DNA from: DATFCK01 sp963728975
GTDB lineage: Bacteria; Verrucomicrobiota; Verrucomicrobiia; Chthoniobacterales; UBA10450
Direction of reading: 5' to 3'
NCBI GenBank assembly: GCA_963728975.1
Contig: CAVSMF010000001.1
Coordinates: 1,860,001 to 1,924,000, forward strand
Length of the DNA stretch: 64,000 nucleotides
The translations under genes and the position numbers were made by a program. The notes under the pieces were generated by a model that worked only from the letters and a program-made list of their open reading frames with translations, made no database searches and had not been told where the DNA came from. Shown one piece after another: positions 7,563 to 16,548 of the stretch (positions within the stretch are counted from its first letter, which is position 1; the number at the start of each line of letters is the position of its first letter).

Positions 7563-10337
7563 ATGTTTGTTAGCCAAAGGGAATTGGGGCATTGCGATCA
7601 ATGCGGCTGCGTGCTGGAAGCGGACGTGAAAACTGTTGGTTGCTTGAATTGTCTGCTGGTCGGTGGTTTCGATTCCGGCGCTTCTGAAACCAACCGCTTC
7701 CAGCATTACGAGGTTTGCCTGCTGGAGGACGGTCTTTCTCCCCATGAACTTGGTCGCGGCGCGATGGGTATTACCTACCGCGCCCTGGATCGCAACCTCG
7801 GTTCCGCGGTTGCCCTCAAGGTAATTAATGGCCGTCATTCGGAGGATCCCCAAGCGCGCGCACGCTTTCGTCGTGAAGCACGCGCCGCCGCTCAATTACG
7901 CCACCCCAATATCGCAAGTGTCTTTCACTTCGGCGAGACCGAGGAAGGCCAGTGCTTCTACGCCATGGAGCTGGTTGAGGGCGAAACCCTGGAAGCACGG
8001 GTGCGCCGCGAAGGGCCAATCGCCTGGTCGTTGGCGCTCGATGTAGTCGCCCAGGTCGCCCGCGCCCTGATTGCGGCCGAAACGCAAGGATTGGTCCATC
8101 GCGATCTTAAGCCCAGCAACATCATGATCGTGAACGAGGAGGCGAGTGATACTGGCGCGTTCCTTGTCAAGGTAATCGACTTTGGTCTGGCTAAGGCAGG
8201 CGCGATTGGATACGACGAGCCGGACCTGCCCACCACCAGTTTTTCAGGAACACCGGGCTTTGCTAGCCCGGAACAGTTAAGCAACACCAGCCAGCCACTG
8301 GACGCGCGATCGGATATTTATTCCCTGGGGGCAACGTTTTGGTATCTGCTTTGCGGGCAACCGCCTTTTGGAAAAGATTCTGTTGCGGCACTCCGTTCTC
8401 AACAGATCGGCAAGCCTTTGCCAGAGGAACAGCTCATCGCTGCCAAGGTTCCGGCGCCGCTGGTTCGATTGCTTCGGTCGATGTTGTCAGCGAGTCCGGT
8501 CGACCGTCTGCAATCGGCGCGCGAACTCTTGATTGCGGTGCGGGCATGCCGCGAAGCCCTCGAAGAGAGCCCCCGCCGGCGGAGACTTCTTCAGTTTGCC
8601 GCAATCGGGCTTGTTCTGCTTTTGATTTGCGCCGCGGGTCTAACGATCAATCTATTACGGCCGCGCGGCCCTGGCCTGCCTGCACCGGCAGCACCGGAGA
8701 AAAGCATAGCCGTCCTTCCGTTTGAGAATCTGAGTGATGACAAACAAAGCGCCTACTTCGCGGTGGGAATCCAGGATGAGATCTTAACCGACCTGGCAAA
8801 AATTGCGGACCTGAAAGTAATTGGCCGCGAGAGCGTCAGGCATTACCAAAGCGGCTCTCCGCGCAACTTACGCGAAATCGGGCAGGAACTGGGAGTGAGT
8901 CATGTTTTGGAAGGCAGCGTGCAACGGGTTTCGAATCGCGTTCGAGTCAACGCTCGACTTATCGACGCCCGGACCGAAGCCCGTCTTTGGGCGGAGACTT
9001 ACGATCGCAATCTGGCGGACGTCTTCTCCATTGAAAGCGAGATCGCCCAAACCATTGCTGATCGGCTTCGCAGCAAACTTTCGCCGGCAGCGGTGGCTGC
9101 TATTACCGAACATCCGACGGCCGATTTGCGAGCTTACCAACTTTACGTTGAGGCAAACGCGATTCGTGATTGGAATTCGGACACCAAGGAAACTGCGAAC
9201 AGGCAAATTGAGCTCCTGGAAGAAGCCACCCGGCGCGACCCGAAGTTTGCCCTCGCCTACTGTTTACTCGCGGATGCCCACCTCGACTTGTATGCGGTGG
9301 GAAATCACAACCAGCTTCAGATGATGAAAGAAGCGGCCGAGGCGGCAGTGCGGCTGCGGCCTGATCTGCCCGAAATGCATCTCTTGCGCGCGCGGACTTG
9401 TTTCCTCACTCATGATTTCAATCACGCTCGTGCAGAATTGGTAGTCGCACGCCGGGGATTGCCAAATAGTCCGGAAGCATTCTTGATTGCCGCCAAAATC
9501 GACCGCCGTGAAAATCGCTGGGAAGAAGCGCTGGCCGGCGCGCACGAGGGGTGTGATCTCGACCCACATGGTGGGGGCATTCTTCTTTGGATCTGTGAAA
9601 CCCTCGACCAAATGCGCCGATACGGCGAGTCCGAGCAATCTTTGCGTCAAATCCTCGCCAGAAGGCCGGACATGGCCAATGTCGTTCAGGAGCATTTGGC
9701 TGAAGTCAACCTGCATGAGGGAGATCCGGCCGCAGCCCGATCGATCCTCGCAAAACTCCCGCCGAGTTATCATTTGGATCAAGACCTTTGGGATGCTCGT
9801 TTTACGGCTGAGCTTTACCTCCACGATTACGATGGGGCGCGCCGCGCGATTGCTGCTACGCCAGCGAATTGGGCCGAAGCCGTTTTCGTTGGAGTGCCTC
9901 CTCAGAGCTGGGCTGACGGGCAGATTGCGCGAGCCCGAGGCGATCAACAACAGGCTCGAAAGGCGTTTGCGGCTGCGCGTGAGAGATTCGATGCCAGCTG
10001 GGGCAACGATATCAAGGACTACTCCTATTTTGCGCAGGTCGCCCTGTTGGATGCGGGGATGGAACAAAAGGAGCAGGCGATCGATGAGGCAAAACGCGCG
10101 GTCGAGATCATGCCGATTGCCAAGGATTCGTGGATCGGCCCGGGACTTGTCCAGAAACTGGCCCTTGTTTACGCCTGGACCGGCGAGCGGGATCTGGCAA
10201 TTGAGCAACTGGAAAGCGTCGCGAAAATTCCGTTCGGTCCGACCTACGGGGATCTCCGGTTGAATCCATGTTGGGATTCGTTGCGAGGCGATCCGCGCTT
10301 CGAAAAGATGGTGGCTGCACTCGCGCCAAAGAGCTAG
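7563..10337 (+). CDS. Membrane serine/threonine kinase with zinc ribbon, TolB-like and TPR domains
   Basis: 924 residues. Order: a possible zinc ribbon (C11, C14, C27, C30); a Hanks-type kinase domain (about 58-330) with glycine loop GRGAMG (64-69), catalytic Lys86, HRD 179-181 and DFG 206-208; one transmembrane helix (about 343-365); a TolB/FlgO-like module beginning 'SIAVLPFENLSDD' at about 381; and TPR-like repeats to the C-terminus, predicted to be periplasmic. It follows the ECF sigma gene by 8 nt. The layout implies an outside-sensing C-terminal half controlling a cytoplasmic kinase. All catalytic residues are present, so it is probably active. Substrates are unknown. Confidence 0.92.
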   Translation: MFVSQRELGHCDQCGCVLEADVKTVGCLNCLLVGGFDSGASETNRFQHYEVCLLEDGLSPHELGRGAMGITYRALDRNLGSAVALKVINGRHSEDPQARARFRREARAAAQLRHPNIASVFHFGETEEGQCFYAMELVEGETLEARVRREGPIAWSLALDVVAQVARALIAAETQGLVHRDLKPSNIMIVNEEASDTGAFLVKVIDFGLAKAGAIGYDEPDLPTTSFSGTPGFASPEQLSNTSQPLDARSDIYSLGATFWYLLCGQPPFGKDSVAALRSQQIGKPLPEEQLIAAKVPAPLVRLLRSMLSASPVDRLQSARELLIAVRACREALEESPRRRRLLQFAAIGLVLLLICAAGLTINLLRPRGPGLPAPAAPEKSIAVLPFENLSDDKQSAYFAVGIQDEILTDLAKIADLKVIGRESVRHYQSGSPRNLREIGQELGVSHVLEGSVQRVSNRVRVNARLIDARTEARLWAETYDRNLADVFSIESEIAQTIADRLRSKLSPAAVAAITEHPTADLRAYQLYVEANAIRDWNSDTKETANRQIELLEEATRRDPKFALAYCLLADAHLDLYAVGNHNQLQMMKEAAEAAVRLRPDLPEMHLLRARTCFLTHDFNHARAELVVARRGLPNSPEAFLIAAKIDRRENRWEEALAGAHEGCDLDPHGGGILLWICETLDQMRRYGESEQSLRQILARRPDMANVVQEHLAEVNLHEGDPAAARSILAKLPPSYHLDQDLWDARFTAELYLHDYDGARRAIAATPANWAEAVFVGVPPQSWADGQIARARGDQQQARKAFAAARERFDASWGNDIKDYSYFAQVALLDAGMEQKEQAIDEAKRAVEIMPIAKDSWIGPGLVQKLALVYAWTGERDLAIEQLESVAKIPFGPTYGDLRLNPCWDSLRGDPRFEKMVAALAPKS

Positions 10338-10457
10338 GCGCCTGAATTAATGGTCAGGTTTGCGGCCCAGGCTGCCTGATTCCTGGCTGCCGCCGGCACC
10401 TTTTCTGCAATGCTGTCCGCTTTTTTCCTTTGGAACGAATGAACACAAGGCAATGGA

Positions 10458-11612
10458 GTGAAAAGAGCGGAAATTTCGCGAGGGATTCGGTTTTTGTCAG
10501 GCGCGTTGGCGTGGGTTTCTGCCTTTTGGTTCTCATCTCCCAAACTCCTCTCCCAGGGGTGCGTGTGCGCGCACTTGGTGACGCCCAGTTTGGGTGTTGA
10601 AGGCGGATCAGTCTTACCAGCGGGGCATTGGTCGGCGTCGGTTGCGTTTCGTTACTACAACTCCCGTCAGGACGTCCGTGGGGACGAACCGCTGGATCAC
10701 GCAATTGTTTATGGCAACACTCATGTCTATGGGTTCGATCTCAGTACCACCTACGCGGTGACGGATCGATTTGATTTAGTTTTGGAAGCTCCATTTCAGT
10801 ATGGCACCAGGCAAACCTGGATCGAACATGACATTCTTTCACGTGACCTCCATACCATGAGGGCTGGGGGGATGGGCGACCCGAGGGTTCGGGCTGACTT
10901 CTGGTTGCTCGATCCCCAAAGATCTCCCGCTACCAACATTTCTCTGGGACTTGGGGTCAAGATTCCTTTGGGGGTGGACGACGCCAGTGACATTGCCTAT
11001 CGCGGACCAGGATATCGTAACTCAGGGAAAGTCTTGCGCCCAGTTGACCCCGCGATTCAGCCGGCGGACGGGGGCTGGGGCTTCATCCTGGCGGGGCATG
11101 GGTTCACCAGCCTGTATTTCCCTGCTCTGCCCTCTTTGAAGTGGCTCAAGAACGCCTACGCTTATGCGGACGCCATCTATTTGTTTAATCCGCAGGAAAT
11201 GAATCATACCCAGAGCACGTTCGCGGATGATCCGCGACAGACATTTGGCGGCGATAAAGGATTGCGCTTCGATTCCATTCCCGATCAGTGGCTCGCCCGC
11301 GCGGGGGTATCGCAAAGAATTTGGGCTTCGAAAGGCCTCGCGGTCAGCGCTGGTATTCGTTGGGAAGGCGTTCCCGCCTATGATGTGATCGGCGGCAGCA
11401 ACGGTTGGCGCCTTCCAGGTAATTCACTTTCATTCGAGCCCGGCGTGACGTGGTCGCCGCGCGCCCAGGATTCGTTTTCTGTGTTTGTCCCAATTGCCGT
11501 CCATCGCCACGCCAGCGAGAGCGCTCCATTCCAGCGCCTGCATGTGCCGGGTCCGGGTGTCGCCACCATCGCGGATTGGGAGTTAATAATCAGCTACACG
11601 CATAATTTTTGA
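10458..11612 (+). CDS. Predicted outer-membrane beta-barrel protein (paralogue 1)
   Basis: 384 residues from a GTG start. A signal peptide ends near '...SSPKLLSQG', after which comes Cys (QGCVC). The rest is rich in alternating amphipathic strands ('ASVAFRYYNSRQDVRGDE', 'FDLSTTYAVTDRFDLVLEAPFQYGTR', 'NISLGLGVKIPLG'), contains a DGGWG motif and ends in Phe, typical of outer-membrane barrels recognised by the BAM complex. It has a clear paralogue at 15197-16321. Function unknown; it is possibly a transporter-like barrel. A 120-bp gap with no recognisable feature separates it from the kinase. Confidence 0.78.
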   Translation: MKRAEISRGIRFLSGALAWVSAFWFSSPKLLSQGCVCAHLVTPSLGVEGGSVLPAGHWSASVAFRYYNSRQDVRGDEPLDHAIVYGNTHVYGFDLSTTYAVTDRFDLVLEAPFQYGTRQTWIEHDILSRDLHTMRAGGMGDPRVRADFWLLDPQRSPATNISLGLGVKIPLGVDDASDIAYRGPGYRNSGKVLRPVDPAIQPADGGWGFILAGHGFTSLYFPALPSLKWLKNAYAYADAIYLFNPQEMNHTQSTFADDPRQTFGGDKGLRFDSIPDQWLARAGVSQRIWASKGLAVSAGIRWEGVPAYDVIGGSNGWRLPGNSLSFEPGVTWSPRAQDSFSVFVPIAVHRHASESAPFQRLHVPGPGVATIADWELIISYTHNF

Positions 11613-11641
11613 CACGTAGCCGCGTCTAACAGGTGGCTGGA

Positions 11642-14600
11642 TCAAGGTTTGGTGGCCAAATGTCGTTTCGCTTCCGCCAGCTGCGGAGCGTCGAAGCCTT
11701 CCGGAAGATTTGCGCACAGATCGCGCAGTGGTTGCAAACCTCTTTCTGGTTGACCGATCGAAGCGGCTGCTTCTGCCATGTTGATTGCGGCTTTGAGCTG
11801 AAAGAGTAACGCTCTTTGCTGCTTCGCAATGCCCACAGCCGTTTGAAGCGAAGTCATCGCCTCTTCTCCATTGCGCGAGTCGAGCCGGAGCAGGCACATG
11901 CCTTGCAACCGATAAAGTTCCGGCACGCAGAAGCCAATCCCAGGCTCGGTCAGGGTCTCGATCGCCGAATGGAGAAGGGTTAACGCATTTGAAACCCCTC
12001 CGAATTTTGCCCGCGCTTCCGCCAGGAGCGCGGCGTAATATCCAAAAAAATATCCAATAGCAGACGCTCGTGGAAATTCTGCCTCGATCAATTCCAAGCC
12101 CGCCTTAGAATCTTGTCCGACTGCGTTTGCCCAGCCAGTAATAATGAGAGCGTGCAACCGGTGCGGCGGAAAGTTGTACTTGTCTACAAGCTCAATCAAC
12201 CGCTGTCCAACCAGCCCAACACCTTCATGGTCGCCGGCCAATTGGTGCATCAACATGCCACCCTGAAGAGCGTGCGCCAGATTATGCGGTTGTTTGAGTT
12301 GCTCGGCGAGTGACAATGCCTGATCGAAGCGTTTTTTGCCCTCAGCTGTAAAACCTGAGAGGCAGAGCGCAGTCGCATGCACTTGACCTGCGCAAACGCC
12401 CGGATCATGACCGCCGAAAACAGAACCCATCCAGCTATGTCGAGCCGGATCGTAACGCTCGACCCCTTGGCGGCTGTCCTTCAATGTGGTTGCCACGTCC
12501 CCCCGGAAAAACGCGGTGGACCACCGGCAATGAAAAGCTTCCAACAGCAAGTCTTGATCAGTTGATTGCTGCGCGAGGGCGACGAGCTCTTGAGCTCGAT
12601 CGCGCGCCTTCTCCAGCTTCCGTCCGATGTTGGCCGAATACCACAGACCCCAGGTCGCCTTGAACAGCCCAATCTCGTCGGCCAACGTTGTTCCCATCTC
12701 GTGGGCGCGTTGGTAGAGTTCCTCCACCTCCGCATTCTGCGCACCCTTCATCATCGCAAGCGGCGGTCCTAATTTTAATAGGAGTGTAAGTTCACGCCGC
12801 GATCGGTCTGGACCTTCCCTTGATTTGCCAGCCTCGGTGAGCCCGGCGCTGAAATGAGCAACCGCTTCGGCAAAATTGGAGCGAGCCGCCGCTCGATCAC
12901 CGGCGCGCTCGCGATAGTTACATGCGAGGTCGGCAAGGCCAGCTTGACCGAAATGTTGTGCCAGTAGTTCCGGTTCGCTCTCAGCCACGGCGGGGAAATG
13001 CTCCTCCAGCGCCCGCGCAACTCGTTCGTGGATCTGTTGACGTCGTCCGCGAAGCAAATTGTCGTAGGCGACATCGCGCATCAGCGCATGTTTGAAGCTG
13101 AAGCTAGGTTCACTCGCCCGGCTCTGCGGGAACGCCAGTCCGGCATCGACCAGACGCGCAATCCCCGTGGCAACGTCACCTGCAGAAGCGGGAGCCACCG
13201 CCTCCAAGAGCGCATAAGAAAATTGCTGCCCAATCACGGACGCGACCTGAGCGATTTCTTTTGCCGGCCCGAGGCGATCAAGCCGCGCCATCAGCGAATC
13301 TTGCAAAGTGGCGGGCACGGCCGGCCGATCCGGCGTGGCAGACTCCATAACAGCTTTGGTCAGCTCTTCGATAAAGAGCGGGACACCATCGGTCTTGGCC
13401 ACGATGTCTTCGACCAGAGCTGATTTAAGCACCCCGGACGCGACCACGCCGGCGATTAGTTCAGTGCATTGCATTTTGCTGAGGCGACTCAGAGCGAGCG
13501 ATGTGACATGATCCCGGCCTGTCCATGGCGACAAGAATTCGGGACGCGCGGTAATAAGAACGAGCACACACATCGAAGCGATGCTATCGATGACGCGGGT
13601 GACTAACTCCTGGGTGGTCGGATCAATCCAGTGCGCATCTTCCAAGATAAATAAGACTGGTTTTTGCTCAGCGAGCTGGCTCAGTTGATGAACGATCGCG
13701 GCAATCGTGGCGGCCTTGCGTTGGGGAGGCGATAACTCAAGCGGCGGATAGCGATCGTCGAGAGGGATCGAGAGAAGGTCGGCGAAAAGACCGCGGGTCG
13801 AATCACTGAGATTGTCGGTTGCACTGAGCAGCGCTTCCAGTTTCTCCAGCTTTGTCGCAGCAGAATCTCCCAGCATAAAACCCGCGGACCGCTCAAATTG
13901 GCCGATCACGGGATGAAGCGCGCTGTTGGTATGATACGGCGAGCATTGGAAAATCAGATGGTAATAGGGATCGTCGGCGATTCGCTCGCGCAGCGCATCA
14001 ACCATGCGCGACTTGCCCATGCCGGCTTCGCCGGAAAGAAAAACAACCTGACCTTCGCACTCTTTTGCCAACTGCCACCGATCGAGCAGAAGTCCTATCT
14101 CCTGAACGCGTCCGATGAAGGGGCCCGCTCTAGCCGCGCGTCCGGCGGCGAAGCGACTCGTGACGGCTGCTTCACGCAGCACCCGCCAGACTTGGACCGG
14201 ATTGGCGAATCCCTTGATGACTTGTTCACCAAGGCTCTGGTAGTTGAATTGCCTCCCGAGCAAATGATGGGTGCTTTGGCTAACGAGGACGGAGTTCGGT
14301 TCGGCCAAAGTCTGGAGCCGCGCCGCAAGATTAGGCGTCTCTCCGACGATTGAATGTTCGCGCGCTGCCCCGCTCCCAATGATGTCGCCAATCACGACCA
14401 AGCCGGTAGCAATGCCGACACGAGTTGCGAGCGCTTGCTCATCAGGTCCCTTCAATTGAGTGAGGCCCTCGATAATCGCGAGCGCAGCATAAACAGAACG
14501 CTCCGCGGCATCCTCCTGGGCTTGGGGATAACCAAAATAGGCAAGCACTCCGTCGCCCATGAACTTGGCGATGAATCCGTCGAACCGGGCGATCGCCCCA

Positions 14601-14932
14601 GCGCACACATCCTGATAGCGCTGGATCAAGGCGCGCATGTCTTCCGGATCGATCTCGTTAGCCAGCGCTGTCGAACCCACCAGGTCGGAAAACAGCACCG
14701 TCACCTGCCGTCGTTCCGCTTCCTGAGTTGCCGGTTCCGATTTTTCCGGCGTTGGCTGCAACGCGGCAATGGCCTTCAGCAGTTTACGGCGATGCCCAAG
14801 CGAAAGACCTAATTTCTCGAAATCGTTCTCTTCAAGATCGGAAAGGATATCGAAATCGATGTCATTCTCAGCCAGGACACCGGCGTATTGTTCGAGGCCA
14901 AGTTCTTTGAGCCATTCCTGCAGCTTCGTCAT
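11642..14932 (-). CDS. SAM domain / adenylate-guanylate cyclase / AAA ATPase / TPR regulator (copy 2)
   Basis: About 1,096 residues from the MTKL start at 14932; the open frame extends to 14998 but aligns with copy 1 only from MTKL. Domain order and motifs match copy 1: SAM domain, cyclase with FSDLVGST, FMGDG and GETPNLAARLQ, Walker A GEAGMGKS, Walker B 'VLFILEDAHWIDP', then TPR-like helices. The two proteins look similar along their whole length, pointing to a gene duplication. This copy lies tail-to-tail with barrel gene 1 (29-bp gap) and head-to-head with barrel gene 2. The shared context suggests, but does not prove, a link between the cyclases and these barrel proteins. Confidence 0.88.
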   Translation of the reverse strand: MTKLQEWLKELGLEQYAGVLAENDIDFDILSDLEENDFEKLGLSLGHRRKLLKAIAALQPTPEKSEPATQEAERRQVTVLFSDLVGSTALANEIDPEDMRALIQRYQDVCAGAIARFDGFIAKFMGDGVLAYFGYPQAQEDAAERSVYAALAIIEGLTQLKGPDEQALATRVGIATGLVVIGDIIGSGAAREHSIVGETPNLAARLQTLAEPNSVLVSQSTHHLLGRQFNYQSLGEQVIKGFANPVQVWRVLREAAVTSRFAAGRAARAGPFIGRVQEIGLLLDRWQLAKECEGQVVFLSGEAGMGKSRMVDALRERIADDPYYHLIFQCSPYHTNSALHPVIGQFERSAGFMLGDSAATKLEKLEALLSATDNLSDSTRGLFADLLSIPLDDRYPPLELSPPQRKAATIAAIVHQLSQLAEQKPVLFILEDAHWIDPTTQELVTRVIDSIASMCVLVLITARPEFLSPWTGRDHVTSLALSRLSKMQCTELIAGVVASGVLKSALVEDIVAKTDGVPLFIEELTKAVMESATPDRPAVPATLQDSLMARLDRLGPAKEIAQVASVIGQQFSYALLEAVAPASAGDVATGIARLVDAGLAFPQSRASEPSFSFKHALMRDVAYDNLLRGRRQQIHERVARALEEHFPAVAESEPELLAQHFGQAGLADLACNYRERAGDRAAARSNFAEAVAHFSAGLTEAGKSREGPDRSRRELTLLLKLGPPLAMMKGAQNAEVEELYQRAHEMGTTLADEIGLFKATWGLWYSANIGRKLEKARDRAQELVALAQQSTDQDLLLEAFHCRWSTAFFRGDVATTLKDSRQGVERYDPARHSWMGSVFGGHDPGVCAGQVHATALCLSGFTAEGKKRFDQALSLAEQLKQPHNLAHALQGGMLMHQLAGDHEGVGLVGQRLIELVDKYNFPPHRLHALIITGWANAVGQDSKAGLELIEAEFPRASAIGYFFGYYAALLAEARAKFGGVSNALTLLHSAIETLTEPGIGFCVPELYRLQGMCLLRLDSRNGEEAMTSLQTAVGIAKQQRALLFQLKAAINMAEAAASIGQPERGLQPLRDLCANLPEGFDAPQLAEAKRHLATKP

Positions 14933-15196
14933 CAAGAAACGAGGATCCGCGTTGCCACTTTTTTTCGAACAAACAATATTCGCGACATTGCAAAACAATT
15001 GGTTTCGCAGGCAGTCGAAGGCTAATGCGCCGGAAGCGATTGCGCGAGTTCTTAATGGCCATCAAAGAAATGGTTGAGCGGCGGCGCGTAGGGTCTTGTC
15101 CTACAAAATAGAATGCAAGATTTTCCTTGTCGCAGGAGGAGCGGGTCTTGATAGTTCCGTAAGGCCGTTAGGCTGAGTCAGGTGAAGAATTATTTC

Positions 15197-16321
15197 ATGA
15201 CCAATGCGTTCGCTTCGCGACGAGTGCGATCCTTGTTGATTGGTTGGTTGACTCTTTCCGGCCTCTTGATCTCCGCCCAACCGCTTCTTTCCCAGGGGTG
15301 AGGGGCCGGGCGTAGCCTGGCCCCCAGTTGGGGTGCCCTCGACCGCTATTCTTCCGGCGCTCAAGAAACGCCCTACCTCCAGCCCAACCAATGGGTGGCG
15401 TCGGTTTCCTACCGTTATTTCCATTCGTTTCGCGATTTCAATGCTAACGGCGACGAAGTGCAAATCCCGCTCATTAAGAATGACACCTATGTCGATCTTT
15501 TTGATATCGCCGCTACCTATGCGGCAACCGAAAGACTCAGTTTCACTTTGGAACTTCCGATTCAATATGGGAGCCGGACAAACGCCGCGGAACACGACGG
15601 AGTGCATGTTCATACCATGCGAGCCAGCGGCATCGGAGATATCAGATTATCGGCCAATTACCTCTTGTTAAATCCGGAAAAGCATCCGGATCAGAACATT
15701 TCATTAAGTCTGGGTGTGAAAGCGCCGACCGGTGATGATGCAGTGGCGGATTACTCATTTCGGCCTACCGGTCCTGAGTTGCGTGCGGTTGATCCTGCAA
15801 TTGAACCTGGCGATGGAGGCTGGGGCATCATCCCATCCGTCAACGCTTTTACCAAGGTTTACACCCGTACCTTTGCCTATTTTAACGGTTTCTATCTCAT
15901 CAACCCGCGGGAAACGAACCATGTTCGCACGGTTGATTTCGATGTGCCGCCGTTTACTCACGGCGATCCCGGTTTGATGGTCGATTCGGTTCCGGACCAG
16001 GCTATGGTTCGAGGCGGCCTGACTGGTTCGATCTGGCCGTCAAAAGGCGTTAACCTCAGCTTCGGTGCCCGCTGGGAAGGCATCCCGGCGCACGATCTCA
16101 TTGGTGGGAGCGACGGTTGGCGATTGCCCGGTTTTTCCGTTTCGGTTGAACCGGGTATTTCCATCTCACACGGGCGAGATTTTGTAGGGATAACCGCACC
16201 AGTCGCCGTTTATCGGTATGGTATCGTCAGTGTCCCTTTCGCCCGGACCCACCATCCACTCGGAGGAGTCGCAAGTTTTTCAGACTTTCAAATTAACGTG
16301 ACCTACTCGCACACGTTCTAG
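15197..16321 (+). CDS. Predicted outer-membrane beta-barrel protein (paralogue 2) with an in-frame UGA codon
   Basis: A continuous frame of 374 sense codons plus one TGA at codon 35 (15299-15301). Residues 1-34 form a good signal peptide ending 'PLLSQG', matching 'KLLSQG' in paralogue 1. The codon that is Cys (TGC) in paralogue 1 is TGA here. Beyond it the barrel continues without further interruption to a C-terminal Phe ('VTYSHTF'), with the same DGGWG, 'SVPDQ' and 'GGSDGWRLPG' motifs. The only in-frame GTG after the TGA is at 15395, and starting there would lose the signal peptide. A 9-bp hairpin follows the TGA immediately. Options are a point nonsense mutation or sequence error, UGA read-through, or selenocysteine. 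I cannot decide between them from sequence alone. Confidence 0.7.
15302..15324 (+). other. Hairpin directly after the in-frame UGA
   Basis: GGGGCCGGG and CCTGGCCCC pair over 9 bp (one G-U) around a 5-nt loop CGTAG. The stem begins at the base right after the UGA. It could be a SECIS-like or read-through-promoting structure, or chance GC-rich sequence. Bacterial SECIS apical loops usually sit a few nucleotides further away, so support is weak. Confidence 0.4.
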
Positions 16322-16479
16322 AAAAATCCCGGAAGACATCAATCCCGCCGAGCAGTGTTTCTGAACCCTTGCAGCGCATGCACTTGAGATGCGCGGCGGC
16401 CGGCCGGAGGCGCCGACAAAGAAGTCGCTGGAACCTGGCGGTTTCCGCTACAGGTTAGCGCATTGACGATCGGTTGACT

Positions 16480-16505
16480 GGAAGATTTCCAGTTGGAAAT
16501 CTTCC
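16480..16505. other. Perfect 11-bp hairpin upstream of alaS
   Basis: GGAAGATTTCC, loop AGTT, GGAAATCTTCC. It sits in the 227-bp gap between the barrel gene and alaS, 43 nt before the alaS ATG and with no T tract. It could be a leader structure or a leftover palindromic repeat. Confidence 0.45.
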
Positions 16506-16548
16506 CGCTCGCAGGAAACTTGGTCGCACTTGAGTTAACATTGGCATT

